A stretch of 64,000 nt of DNA from Terriglobia bacterium (GTDB lineage Bacteria > Acidobacteriota > Terriglobia > JAIQFV01), in NCBI GenBank assembly GCA_020073085.1, contig JAIQFV010000013.1, positions 178,979 through 242,978 on the forward strand, written 5' to 3'. The notes beneath the pieces are model-generated. The model was not told the origin of the DNA and searched no databases. It saw nothing but the letters and a program-made list of their open reading frames with translations. Shown one piece after another: positions 1 through 9,341 of the stretch. Within the stretch, counting starts at the first letter, position 1, and every line of letters begins with the position of its first letter. Made by a program: the position numbers and the translations under genes.

Positions 1-752
1 AAAGTCATTGAAAATTAGGGACAATCCGGACACCAGGATGAAACGGCAGGAACCTGAAGGTGAAGTGCTGTGCAGGAATGGACATTGGCCAAGTTATCTC
101 CGGTTTGTGTTATGTCCCGATCTGAGTCGAATAGCAATTCTGCTCTACCGGCAGGTGATGTACTACATCGCGGCGAAATCGGTGGTGGCCGCGATACGGG
201 GCCGCTCCGTCGCCTGGGCCAAGGTGGAACGCAAAGCCACCGTGCCGATGGGGTGAGGCCCACCCCCGGGCGATTCATCGGCCTTCATTCCTGTGCAACA
301 AAGCGTCGCCAGCGCTGAGAACCTGCTTTCATCCTGATGCGGCCGGGACCCAACTCCGTAAGAGTGGCCTACTTATAGCCTCACCAAACCCCTTCCCTCC
401 CTATTTGGTTAAACCCCGCCAGGGGTGACATCTGAATTACTATTCTCTCCCAAGACGAGGGATACATTTTCAAGCTTGTAGAGAGAGGGTGATGGAAGGT
501 TAGCAGCCCATATGGCACCCCTGACGGGGTTAGACCTAAGAAGAAGAAAAGGGGGCGGCCGGTCTATAAATATGCCACTCCTACGGAGTTGGATTATGGC
601 AGATTCGAAATGAACCCGTGTCTGCTTCCCATCCATCCGACCTTCGCTTACAATGGTATTGGTCTTTCATCGCAATCACAGAGTATCGACGGTCCCTTAA
701 TGGGAGCACGTGTTTTCACGCACAAACGGTAACTCCCTTGACTGTGAGGCCC
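1..752. other. Intergenic region upstream of polA, no gene seen
   Basis: No open frame here resembles a known protein; the short frames overlap on both strands with no ribosome binding site. Three copies of a short palindromic motif lie at 412-427, 516-531 and 576-592 (see the repeat entry). The polA promoter should lie in the last 150 bases but no convincing -35/-10 pair was found. Confidence 0.5.
412..592. repeat. Three copies of a short GC-rich palindromic motif
   Basis: AACCCCGCCAGGGGTG at 412-427 is the reverse complement, with one mismatch, of CACCCCTGACGGGGTT at 516-531. A more diverged copy, CACTCCTACGGAGTTGG, lies at 576-592. Each is itself a small imperfect hairpin. This looks like a degenerate REP-type intergenic repeat; the function is unknown. 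Confidence 0.5.
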
Positions 753-3410
753 ATGAATACAACTCCGGAACCGGACCATCGGAAAACGCTCTACCTCATT
801 GACGGCATGTCGCAGATCTTCCGGGCTTTTTTTGCGTTGCCGGCCCTGGCCACCTCCAAAGGGCTGCCCACCAATGCCATTCGCGGGTTCACTGCCATAC
901 TCCGCAAGATCATCCAAACGCATCGGCCGGACTACATCGGGGTCGCCTTCGACACGGCCGAGCCCACCTTTCGGCATGACTCCTTTGCGGATTACAAGAA
1001 AGATCGGCCGGAGATGCCAGAGGATCTCTCCGTTCAATTGCCCTACATCCGGAGAGTGTGTGCGGCCCTGCGGGTCCCCATCATTCAATCCGAGAAATTT
1101 GAGGCCGACGATGTCATTGGGACCCTCGCGCGCAAGGGCGAAGGACAGGATCTCGACATCGTCATCGTCACCCAGGACAAAGACATGTTTCAACTGGTGA
1201 ACGATCACGTGCGAGTCATGCGGGCTTCGCGTCAGGGCGATGAAACCGTTTATGACTCTTCCGGAGTCGAGGAGTTCATGGGGCTGCCTCCGGAGAAAAT
1301 CATCGATTATCTCGGCCTCTGTGGCGATGCCGTCGACAACATTCCAGGCGCGCCGGGGATCGGGGAAAAAGGCGCCCGGAAATTGCTGACGGAATTTGGC
1401 TCCGTAGAGGCCCTGCTGGAGCGATGGAATGAGGTGCCGAATAAACGTTACAGCGAGTCTTTACGGGACAACAGGGACCTCATTATGAAGTCGAAGGAAC
1501 TGGCAACCATTCGACTCGATGTTCCCGTGGAGTTGAACCTCGATGAGCTCCATCTTGATCCACCCGATCGCCAGGCCGTGATGGAGGTGTTCCGGGAACT
1601 GGAATTCAATACCCTGCTTAAAGAATTTGAAGGGGAGTCGAAATCGTCGGGTGCGGGTCCGGAGGTTGCGGTGTCCCTCGACGCGCCGCCAAAAGAGGAA
1701 ACCTCTTATCCATCCCTCAAAGGGCTCGATGAAGTGAAAGAATTTGTTGCGAGGCTTAAGAAGGAAAAATCGATCGCCGTCTCCCTGGCCCAGGTTCCAC
1801 CCGGCCAGCTGCATGGTTCCATTGCTGAGATCGGCTTGGCCAGCGGGAAGCTGGGTGCAGCGAGTGTAGAGACGGGAAGCAGGGATTTCTGGAAGACGAG
1901 CGGTTTGGCTGAACTCCTCGGCGATAGGGAAGTTTCCAAGCAGATCCACGACAGCAAGACGGTTGCACTGAACTTGCAACTGGCAGCCGGCGTGGCCCTG
2001 AACGGCGTCGGCGAAGATACCATGCTGATGTCTTATCTGATCAATGCAAATGAGAGCAACCACGCGCTCGAGCGCGTGGTGCGCGCCCATCTTGAAGCGG
2101 ACCTGTCCCCCCGTCCAGCTGCGGCGGCCGATTGCACGCAGCGCCTTGTTCCGGTGTTGAGCCGGGAAATCGAAGCCCTCGGCTTGAAGCAGGTCTATGA
2201 AACGGTCGAACTCCCCCTGGCGGATGTTCTCGTCCGCGTCGAGCAGAATGGGATGCGCGTGGATGAGAAGGTCCTGGCCGGCCTTTCCTCGGAATTCGAG
2301 TCCAAGCTTATTGAGCTCACCCGGAACATCTATCAACTTGCCGGCACAGAATTCAACATCAACTCCCCCAAGCAACTGGGCGAAATCCTGTTTGAGAAGC
2401 TCAACCTGCCCTCCGGAAAGAAATCGAAGAAATCGGGTCAATACTCCACGGCGATCGATGTCCTCGAAGAGCTGGCCGCCAGCTACGAGCTGCCGCGGGT
2501 GATCCTCGAGTACCGGCAGATCGCGAAACTCAAGTCCACCTATGTGGATGCCCTGCCCAAGCTGATCGATCCGAACACGCACCGCCTTCACACCTCATTC
2601 AACCAGACAGTGGCGGCAACGGGACGGCTCTCCTCCACGGAGCCCAACCTTCAAAACATTCCCATCCGCACGGAGGTGGGAAGGAAAATCCGCTCCGCGT
2701 TTGTCGCGGAGCCGGATTTTCTGCTCCTATCGGCAGACTACTCGCAGATTGAATTGCGACTGCTCGCCCACTTCAGCGAAGATGCGGTGCTGGTGGACGC
2801 CTTTCAACGCGGCGAAGATATTCACGCCCGAACGGCGGAAGAGATTTTCGGCGTGCCCCGGTTGATGCAGACCCCCGATCATCGCCGCCAGGCCAAGGCC
2901 ATCAATTTCGGGATCGTGTACGGGTTGAGCCCGTTCGGCCTGGCACAACAGCTGGGCATCTCGAATGCCGACGCCAAGAGTTATATTGAGGCCTATTTTG
3001 CGCGCTACAAGGGAGTCAAACGATTCATCGAACGCGTGCTTGCGGAAACAAGGAAGTCCGGGGAAGTTCGCACGCTCCTGGGAAGGCTCCGACGCATCCC
3101 TGATATCAATTCCAGAAATCCCACCATGCGTGGATTTGCGGAGCGCACCGCCATCAATACCCCGCTGCAGGGAACCGCCGCTGATCTGACCAAGCTGGCG
3201 ATGATTCAAATCGACCGCCAGCTCCTGTCACAAGACTTGAAGGCGAAAATGATCCTCCAGGTCCACGACGAACTCATCTTTGAAGTTCATGAGAGCGAGG
3301 TGGCCCTCCTGCGCAAGCTCGTCAAACAGGGGATGGAACATGTCTACAAGCTGCAGGTCCCGTTGATCGTGGATATTTCGGTCGGCAAGAACTGGCGGGA
3401 TGTGGAGTAG
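753..3410 (+). CDS. polA: DNA polymerase I
   Basis: Family A DNA polymerase for Okazaki fragment processing and repair synthesis, 885 residues from the ATG at 753. The frame is open back to a GTG at 618, but conserved PolA sequence starts just after the 753 ATG. Residues about 10-300 are the 5'-3' flap exonuclease (YLIDGMSQIFRAFFAL, then the helix-hairpin-helix GAPGIGEKGARKLL). Residues about 315-480 hold the 3'-5' exonuclease fold. Residues about 500-885 are the polymerase, with motif A DYSQIELR at about 662 and motif C VHDEL at about 837. The exonuclease fold lacks the metal-binding D-x-E that E. coli has (the strand here reads IAVSLAQVPPG), and the later Asp is also absent, so proofreading is probably lost, as in Taq and Bacillus PolA. 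Monocistronic as far as visible. Confidence 0.96.
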   Translation: MNTTPEPDHRKTLYLIDGMSQIFRAFFALPALATSKGLPTNAIRGFTAILRKIIQTHRPDYIGVAFDTAEPTFRHDSFADYKKDRPEMPEDLSVQLPYIRRVCAALRVPIIQSEKFEADDVIGTLARKGEGQDLDIVIVTQDKDMFQLVNDHVRVMRASRQGDETVYDSSGVEEFMGLPPEKIIDYLGLCGDAVDNIPGAPGIGEKGARKLLTEFGSVEALLERWNEVPNKRYSESLRDNRDLIMKSKELATIRLDVPVELNLDELHLDPPDRQAVMEVFRELEFNTLLKEFEGESKSSGAGPEVAVSLDAPPKEETSYPSLKGLDEVKEFVARLKKEKSIAVSLAQVPPGQLHGSIAEIGLASGKLGAASVETGSRDFWKTSGLAELLGDREVSKQIHDSKTVALNLQLAAGVALNGVGEDTMLMSYLINANESNHALERVVRAHLEADLSPRPAAAADCTQRLVPVLSREIEALGLKQVYETVELPLADVLVRVEQNGMRVDEKVLAGLSSEFESKLIELTRNIYQLAGTEFNINSPKQLGEILFEKLNLPSGKKSKKSGQYSTAIDVLEELAASYELPRVILEYRQIAKLKSTYVDALPKLIDPNTHRLHTSFNQTVAATGRLSSTEPNLQNIPIRTEVGRKIRSAFVAEPDFLLLSADYSQIELRLLAHFSEDAVLVDAFQRGEDIHARTAEEIFGVPRLMQTPDHRRQAKAINFGIVYGLSPFGLAQQLGISNADAKSYIEAYFARYKGVKRFIERVLAETRKSGEVRTLLGRLRRIPDINSRNPTMRGFAERTAINTPLQGTAADLTKLAMIQIDRQLLSQDLKAKMILQVHDELIFEVHESEVALLRKLVKQGMEHVYKLQVPLIVDISVGKNWRDVE

Positions 3411-3612
3411 AAGCAGTGGGCAGTGGGCGGTGTGCAGTGGGCAGACGTCGGAAGCCAGAGGTAGGAAGTCAGACGCCGGACGCCAGGAACCGCTTGAAGC
3501 GGTGTTTACCGTGCCGGGATCATGGGCCCAATCCAACTAGAATGCCGAACAACGTAACCTCGCACACCCCCACGGATCCGGGTTTGCGCCGCCTACCATC
3601 AATAATTCAATC
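3411..3612. other. Short intergenic spacer with GCAGTGGGC-type direct repeats
   Basis: Just after the polA stop the sequence repeats the word CAGTGGGC three times with small changes (3415-3442). The rest shows no gene. polA and the next gene converge here; no hairpin with a T-run was found. Confidence 0.4.
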
Positions 3613-4605
3613 TTAGGGCGGACCTGATGGCGACTCTCCCGCGGTGTTGGGGAGGATGTAGCCCTGGCGGGCACGGACCTTGAGCCCCTTGGAGTGAAGC
3701 GTCACTTTGATCCGGCGATAGTGATTGTCCGGCACGGGGTTGGAGGGATAGTACCCTAATGTGTATTGGGTACTCATGTCCCTGGAGATTCGCTCGGCGG
3801 CGGTTTGCAGTGATTTGTCAGACCTGGGGAAGAAGACGCTCGCTCCGGACTGCTCGGCAAGGCGCTCAAAAACTGCGCGGGGATTATCGATGAAACCTCC
3901 CATGGCCAACATCAATCTGTCGCCGCCTTTCAGGAAGATTTCCTCTTCCCGCGTGCTGAAATATCCGATCGCGTAGACCTGTACGAGGGATTCCTGTACC
4001 GCGTGGATTACTTCGTCAAGGGTGTGCTCACTGTGCTCGTCGGCGCCGTCGCTGATGATGACAAGCGCCTGCCTTCCATTCTTCGCGTGCTTCGAGCGTT
4101 CCAGGGCCATCAAGATGGCATCGTAGAGGCTCGTTCCGCCGCCCACGGTCGTCGTCGCGATCCGGTGTTTCACGGACTCCCGGTCCTCGGTGAATTCAAC
4201 CGAGACCTCAACGCGGTCGTCGAAGGGGATGTACATGAATTCCGTCCCGGTGTGCGCGGAATCAACCATCAACTCCGCCGCTGCCTTGGCCCGCTTCAGT
4301 TTGTCTCCCTCCAACATGCTGGTGCTCCGGTCGAGCAGGATGCCGAGACTGACCGGCTGCGCTTCGTTTGAAAAGAAATTAACGTTTTGGACGACGCCAT
4401 CCTCAAAGACCGCGAAATCCTTTGCGGTGAGGCTGGATATTTCGCGTCCTTTGGCGTCAGTTACCTGAACCCCTACCGTCACCAGGGAGACATCAACGTG
4501 GAGTGTGGGCATCTGCTGCGCCAGGGCGAAGAACGACAACATGGCGGCAAGCAACAGGCTTATCAACCAGGGGCCATGGAACGCCTTTTTGATTTCGAAG
4601 CTCAT
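3613..4605 (-). CDS. VWA domain protein of the acidobacterial VWFA-related family
   Basis: Secreted or periplasmic von Willebrand factor A protein, about 330 residues from the ATG at 4605. A TTG three codons upstream (4614) is possible, but the AGGAG lies only 3 bases from it. An N-terminal hydrophobic stretch ending FFALAQQ is a likely signal peptide. The MIDAS metal site is visible as DRSTSM, followed by the VWA fold up to about residue 250 and the C-terminal TLGYYPSNP block typical of TIGR03436-type proteins (VWFA-related Acidobacterial domain). Known members are numerous in Acidobacteriota but their ligand is unknown. Transcribed toward polA; no operon partner is evident because 290 bases separate it from the next minus-strand gene. 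Confidence 0.85.
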   Translation of the reverse strand: MSFEIKKAFHGPWLISLLLAAMLSFFALAQQMPTLHVDVSLVTVGVQVTDAKGREISSLTAKDFAVFEDGVVQNVNFFSNEAQPVSLGILLDRSTSMLEGDKLKRAKAAAELMVDSAHTGTEFMYIPFDDRVEVSVEFTEDRESVKHRIATTTVGGGTSLYDAILMALERSKHAKNGRQALVIISDGADEHSEHTLDEVIHAVQESLVQVYAIGYFSTREEEIFLKGGDRLMLAMGGFIDNPRAVFERLAEQSGASVFFPRSDKSLQTAAERISRDMSTQYTLGYYPSNPVPDNHYRRIKVTLHSKGLKVRARQGYILPNTAGESPSGPP

Positions 4606-4905
4606 GGTTCTCAATTTCTCCTGGTTCTGGGTGCGAGAGCAAATGCCATCCCGCCGCAGCAGGAGTGGGTTGATTCAGATTGCCAAGGCCTTCACTAAGT
4701 GCCATACAAGGCTGTCCCGATACCATTCAGTCAGGGAAACCCGGGTGGAAACCCCCCATTCGATTTGACACTTCTCATGACGACACTTTGCTTGAGTGGA
4801 CCGTCGATATATTGTGAAAGGAAGAGATTCTTTCGCCCCTCCTGGGCTCACATCATCATTCGACCCTTACCCCGCCCCTGCCATCGTCTCTTGCTCCGGA
4901 TTCGA

Positions 4906-5676
4906 CTACTGAATCTGGAAGGCGCACTGTACAGTGGCACTCACAGTGATCTTTTCCGGCTGCGGCAAGGGCGGGGGAGGGGGCGGCGGCATTTTCTTGG
5001 CTCTTCCGCCCCCGCCCTCGCTTGAAACCGATACCGTTTCTGTCAGCGCCATTTGATAGACATCCATTTGCGAAACCCCGACCAGCTGCTTTACGTCCAG
5101 ATTCGCAAAGCGCAACGCGCCGACCTTCTGACCCTTCTGCTCAAGCGCCGCGCTGGCGCGACCGATGGCGCGTCGCATCGCCTCTGCCACAGCCCGTTGT
5201 TTTGCGGCTTCTTCATCGGCCAACGAATAGGTCAACGACCGGAAATCTGTGATCCCGTCCTCAACCGACCCATCCAGAATTGGTCCGAGTTTGGTGAAAT
5301 CTCTCACCCGCAGGGTGACCTGCCCTTGCACGGAGTAATATTTGGCTTTTCTCTTCTTTTCATTATCATAGTACGGCCTGACCGTCAGCACCCCCGAGGA
5401 GATATCGTCCTTCCGAAGGCCGTTCTGCTCAGCCAGTGCCACGATCTTCCGCATCGATTCAGAGGCGCGGCCATACGTTGTCTTGAGGTCTTTATCCTGC
5501 ACGGAAATGTCAAACAGGAGCGTCGCGAGGTCAGGATCCGCTTGGTACGTCCCGTCGGCCTGAACGATCAGGGTATCTGCGATGAACTTGATTTCCGTGT
5601 TTTGAGCTTGTTCGGGATGACCGGAGATAAACAAACACACTGCGGCGAAGAGAAACGAGATCAGGTTCCGTTTCAT
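4906..5676 (-). CDS. SIMPL (DUF541) domain periplasmic protein
   Basis: A 256-residue SIMPL-family protein. A signal peptide is clear (KRNLISFLFAAVCLFISG, then cleavage near EQAQ). The following region has the family layout: a VQADGTYQADPDLA-like start, a QNGLRKDDISSG helix-turn, and a long C-terminal part. A glycine/proline-rich run (KKMPPPPPPPLPQP) precedes the last strand. GGAGG lies six bases before the ATG, supporting the start. SIMPL proteins such as E. coli YggE are oligomeric envelope proteins linked to stress tolerance; the precise job here is not known. Single gene. Confidence 0.85.
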   Translation of the reverse strand: MKRNLISFLFAAVCLFISGHPEQAQNTEIKFIADTLIVQADGTYQADPDLATLLFDISVQDKDLKTTYGRASESMRKIVALAEQNGLRKDDISSGVLTVRPYYDNEKKRKAKYYSVQGQVTLRVRDFTKLGPILDGSVEDGITDFRSLTYSLADEEAAKQRAVAEAMRRAIGRASAALEQKGQKVGALRFANLDVKQLVGVSQMDVYQMALTETVSVSSEGGGGRAKKMPPPPPPPLPQPEKITVSATVQCAFQIQ

Positions 5677-6167
5677 GGATGCCTCCAGAATTTAACAATT
5701 AGGGACAACGACCTACTCTTTAGTAATCGATGCCCGGAAATAGTCGGCGGTGCCATGCCCGCTCAAATTCGATGGTCAGGATTGCGCAGCATGGACAACG
5801 TGGGCAGGTGCCCTCAGGCTGTTGCCCAAATCAATTCGCACAGGGACTTACAGGGCTTGCAACCGCCACGCCTCAGCTTTGGGGCTATCTTCCTTCCAGT
5901 TGAGAGAAACGGTCACGCTCCTGCGTTCATCCTATCACAACAGGTGGCACCCGGAGGGGAAGAAGGTCTGGACAAGTGGCGCATTAAGAACGAAAGGAGT
6001 TTGCTTTCGTCAGTCGTTCCATTGAAACGGTCCTCCACGCTCTTGGAAAATCAGTTGACGCAACCGCCCATCCAGCACAGAGAACCTGATCGATACGGTT
6101 CGCCATCTGCCCTTCTCTTATATGGCAGATCTGGACTCCCCGCTCCTCCAGGCTATTCGTCGTCCCT
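5677..6167. other. Intergenic region, nothing recognised
   Basis: Lies between the start of the SIMPL gene and the 3' end of the TMTC-like gene, both on the minus strand. It should hold the SIMPL promoter. Frames crossing it have no recognisable domain or ribosome binding site, and no strong hairpin was seen. Confidence 0.4.
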
Positions 6168-7985
6168 TCACTTTGATGGCTGTGCTGTCAGTTGATTCAA
6201 AGCCGCACGGGCCTTGGGGAAATTGGGATTGATTTCGAGCACCTTCTGATATTCCTCGATGGCTTCGGGGATTCTTTGCATCATCCGCAGCGCGTAACCT
6301 CTGTTGAAACGGGCCTCGGTGTCCGAGGGATCGTTGTGAATCAATCGATCGAATTCGGAAATCGCGGCGTCGGGCTGGTTGAGCTTGAGGTAAGCGAGCC
6401 CCAGGCCGCCACGCGCCATCCGATTTGCAGGCTCGAGTCCCAGGGCCTTCTGGAAACTCTGAACCGCGTCCCCGGCACGGTCGATCCTTAGATACAAATT
6501 GCCGAGATTCACGAGGAGTGGAAGCGATTCGGCATGATCCGATGACTGCTGAATGGATTCAGCCATCCGGTATTGCTCGAGGGCAAGGTCGTATTGTTTG
6601 CGGGAGTAATATTGATTCCCCAGTTCGTGGTGCGCCTTGGTGCTCCCCGGAGACGTCTGCGCGGTTTGGGAGTAGAGGGTGAATTCATCTTTCCAGTCCG
6701 GGTTTCGTGCAACAGTGCGGGCCGTGAGGATCAGAATCAATAGGACCAGACATCCCTGGAAAACACGGCGCCCACCCGTTTTTTCTGCGAGAGACTGCCA
6801 CCGGGTCAGGGCAACTCCCACGATCACGCACAAGCCCAGGCAGGGCAGGTAAAGCAGGCGATCGGCTCGGATCGTTCCGATGGGGATAACCAAGTTGCTG
6901 ACAATGGAGTAAGTGATCAGAAAGAAAGCAAGGCCGAAAAAAGCCTCACGACAACGCTTGTAACTCCACAGGAGGAGAACGACAAGCAGTCCCAAGCCCG
7001 CGAGAACCAGCAGGGAAGAAACAGAATTCCATGGCGTGATCAGCGGGACCTGATTATAGGAATAATCCGCCGAGAGCGAGCGGGGATAAAAGAAAAGGGC
7101 GAGATTCTGAAACAGGATTTTCGAGCCGGTCAAGGTTCGCGGGAAAATGGAGGCATACGCCAGGGGATTGAGGTAGAAATCCACTTGCATGGGCGCCAAA
7201 CCCTTCAATACCGCCACACGGATCATCAGAATCAGGCTGGTCGCCGCGGCCAACCCTGCATAGGCTTTCCATCCCCCTTCCTTAAGCAGACTCCAGAAGG
7301 ACTTTCCGTCTCGCCGGTTTTCATAAAGCCAGTCCGTCAGGAATGCGACGCCCAGAAAGGTAACGGCATTTTCCTTGGAGAGAAGGCTGAGAAAATAATA
7401 AATCGTCGATAGCCACAGGTATTTCCCTGAGGGTCGGCCGCTGGTGCGTAGCCGCAGAAAATAGAACCAGGCTGCGGCAAAGAACAGCATGGCCAGGGCG
7501 TCCGGTCTGCCGCTGACGTAGGTGACGACTTCGGTCTGGATCGGATGGGCCGCAAAGATCAAGGCGGAGAAAAGGGCGACCTCCGGAGGTTTCGCGATCA
7601 AGAGCCGGATGCACCAGAACACCATCAAGGTAATCAAAACATGCAGAAGCCGGTTCACCAGATGAAATCCATCATAATGCGGACCGGTCACCCATGAATT
7701 GATCGCGTAGCTGAGCACGGTGAGGGGCCGGTAAAGACCCGTGGCCACTTCCGAAGTGGGATCGCTGGGGCGGGAGAAAATGTCAATAAAACGGCTGGCG
7801 TCGGTCACCAGCGGATTTGAGAGAATGCGGGCTCGATCGTCAACCACAAACTGGTGGCCCCAGCCATTGAGGTCACATAAGAGTGCCGCGAGGACCAGGA
7901 GCCATTCCGGTTTGCGGAGACGATCCAGGAAGGCGGGGTGTGAAGAATTCCTCTCAGGTTTCTTAACCTTTGATCTCTTTGCCAT
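6168..7985 (-). CDS. Multi-pass membrane protein with C-terminal TPR repeats (TMTC-like)
   Basis: About 605 residues from the ATG at 7985; an upstream ATG at 8021 would add 12 residues and has a GAGGCGG immediately before it. A basic N-terminus leads into about ten hydrophobic segments (residues about 30-430), with a first luminal loop carrying an acidic/aromatic motif (FVVDDRARI) and a later GLYRPLTVLSY. This layout matches the GT-C-fold glycosyltransferases of the TMTC/DUF1736 type. Residues about 455-600 form at least four TPR units, such as ALEQYRMAESIQQ and AISEFDRLIHNDPSDTEA. By family it could transfer sugar from a lipid carrier to exported proteins, but no substrate can be named. Stand-alone minus-strand gene. 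Confidence 0.75.
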   Translation of the reverse strand: MAKRSKVKKPERNSSHPAFLDRLRKPEWLLVLAALLCDLNGWGHQFVVDDRARILSNPLVTDASRFIDIFSRPSDPTSEVATGLYRPLTVLSYAINSWVTGPHYDGFHLVNRLLHVLITLMVFWCIRLLIAKPPEVALFSALIFAAHPIQTEVVTYVSGRPDALAMLFFAAAWFYFLRLRTSGRPSGKYLWLSTIYYFLSLLSKENAVTFLGVAFLTDWLYENRRDGKSFWSLLKEGGWKAYAGLAAATSLILMIRVAVLKGLAPMQVDFYLNPLAYASIFPRTLTGSKILFQNLALFFYPRSLSADYSYNQVPLITPWNSVSSLLVLAGLGLLVVLLLWSYKRCREAFFGLAFFLITYSIVSNLVIPIGTIRADRLLYLPCLGLCVIVGVALTRWQSLAEKTGGRRVFQGCLVLLILILTARTVARNPDWKDEFTLYSQTAQTSPGSTKAHHELGNQYYSRKQYDLALEQYRMAESIQQSSDHAESLPLLVNLGNLYLRIDRAGDAVQSFQKALGLEPANRMARGGLGLAYLKLNQPDAAISEFDRLIHNDPSDTEARFNRGYALRMMQRIPEAIEEYQKVLEINPNFPKARAALNQLTAQPSK

Positions 7986-8123
7986 GAAGCCCCGGAGGCT
8001 CAACGTTTGACGATTACCCATCCGCCTCGTTTGTCCCGGGCCCCCGAACCTCAGTCAACCCGATTGCGCGCCCCCCTGCGTCTCAGGGGATTTGAGGCTG
8101 CCCCTCCATCTAATTCGTCGGGA

Positions 8124-8993
8124 TTATAGATCCACGAGGTCGTGGTAAAGTTCGGGGCGACGGTCACGGAAGAACTGCCAGGTGGAGCGGACCTCCTGGA
8201 TCTTGTCAAGATTCAGATCGGCCACCAGCAGTTCGTCCTTGTCGCGGGATGCCTCGGCAATAATCTGGCCGCGGGGATCGCAGAAGTAGGAGGTTCCATA
8301 GAACTCCCCGATGCGCCAGGGGTCTTCATAGCCGACGCGGTTGATGGCGCCGACAAAATAACCGTTGGCCACCGCGTGGGCAGGCTGCTCGAGCTTCCAC
8401 AGGTATTCACTGAGTCCGGCCACGGTGGCGGAAGGGTTGAACACGATCTCCGCTCCATGCAGACCGAGGGCGCGCGCTCCTTCAGGGAAATGGCGGTCGT
8501 AACAGATATAAACGCCGATCCTGGCAAAGCCCAAATCAAATACCGGATATCCCAGATTGCCCGGCCGGAAATAGAACTTTTCCCAAAATCCGGGCGCCAC
8601 GTGCGGAATATGGGTCTTTCGGTATTTCCCCAGATACTTCCCCGTTCCGTCCAGGATGGCGGCGGTATTGTAATAGAGCCCATCCATCTCCAACTCGTAA
8701 ATGGGAACAATGAGTGCCATCCCGTACTTGCGGGCCTGTTCTTGCATCAATTGGACGGTCGGGCCGTCGGGAATCTTTTCAGCGGACTTGTACCAATGCT
8801 CCTTCTGTTCCGCGCAAAAGTAAGGGCCGCTGAAGATTTCCTGGAGGCAAAGGATCTGCACCTTCTTCTTGCCCGCCTCCTCGATCATCTTCAAGTGCTT
8901 GGCGATCATTCCGTCTTTGATCTCCTGGAGGGGGTGGTCAGCAGGGACGGCGTTGGAGGCTTGAATCAAACCACAGCGCACATTACGAGGCAT
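8124..8993 (-). CDS. Carbon-nitrogen hydrolase, nitrilase superfamily (beta-ureidopropionase/N-carbamoylputrescine amidase-like)
   Basis: A 289-residue cytoplasmic amidohydrolase. The Glu-Lys-Cys catalytic triad is visible: Glu in LCLQEIFSGPYF, Lys in KYRKTHIPH, and Cys in GVYICYDRHFPEGAR. The length and the ICYDRHFPE block fit the beta-ureidopropionase / N-carbamoyl amidase branch, which hydrolyses N-carbamoyl compounds to the amine, CO2 and ammonia. No pyrimidine-catabolism or polyamine genes sit nearby, so the substrate stays open. AAGGAG eight bases before the ATG fixes the start. It is divergent from purM across a 348-base gap. Confidence 0.88.
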   Translation of the reverse strand: MPRNVRCGLIQASNAVPADHPLQEIKDGMIAKHLKMIEEAGKKKVQILCLQEIFSGPYFCAEQKEHWYKSAEKIPDGPTVQLMQEQARKYGMALIVPIYELEMDGLYYNTAAILDGTGKYLGKYRKTHIPHVAPGFWEKFYFRPGNLGYPVFDLGFARIGVYICYDRHFPEGARALGLHGAEIVFNPSATVAGLSEYLWKLEQPAHAVANGYFVGAINRVGYEDPWRIGEFYGTSYFCDPRGQIIAEASRDKDELLVADLNLDKIQEVRSTWQFFRDRRPELYHDLVDL

Positions 8994-9341
8994 GGAGAAA
9001 CTCCTTGGTGGATTCCGTGGGCGGCACCGCCTCCCCTGGAATGGTTCTCAGAAAGCAGGCGACCGCGGATGGCGGCGTGAACCGCCAGGCGCGCACTTGG
9101 AGCGTCTTTCGCTTAGCTCGATTTTATAGTATAATCCGGTAGGGTGTGCAATCAAGCTAAAAGAACCACAAGCCTTCTGCGACGCTTGAGTTTTCAGCAC
9201 CTCGTGTCATCGGAACCACTGCAAGATCGGGTTGGTTTTCAATCCATCCAGCCTGGGAGGCGGGGGGCGCGGATCGGCCTCTTCATCAGGCTCTTCACCT
9301 GATTCATGATTTCAAATCTCATTCTTTAACTGGAAAAATCC
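8994..9341. promoter_or_regulatory. Divergent intergenic region with a TATAAT box, upstream of purM
   Basis: Between the minus-strand hydrolase and purM. TATAGTATAAT at 9125-9135 contains a consensus -10 hexamer (9130-9135) on the plus strand, with no good -35 at 17 bases. The same AT-rich core also reads TATACT on the minus strand, so it may serve both directions. No riboswitch-like fold was recognised. Confidence 0.35.

Noticed and set aside
5053..6195. 380-codon plus-strand frame across the SIMPL gene and spacer
   Set aside because: Antisense to a conserved gene for half its length and no family match.
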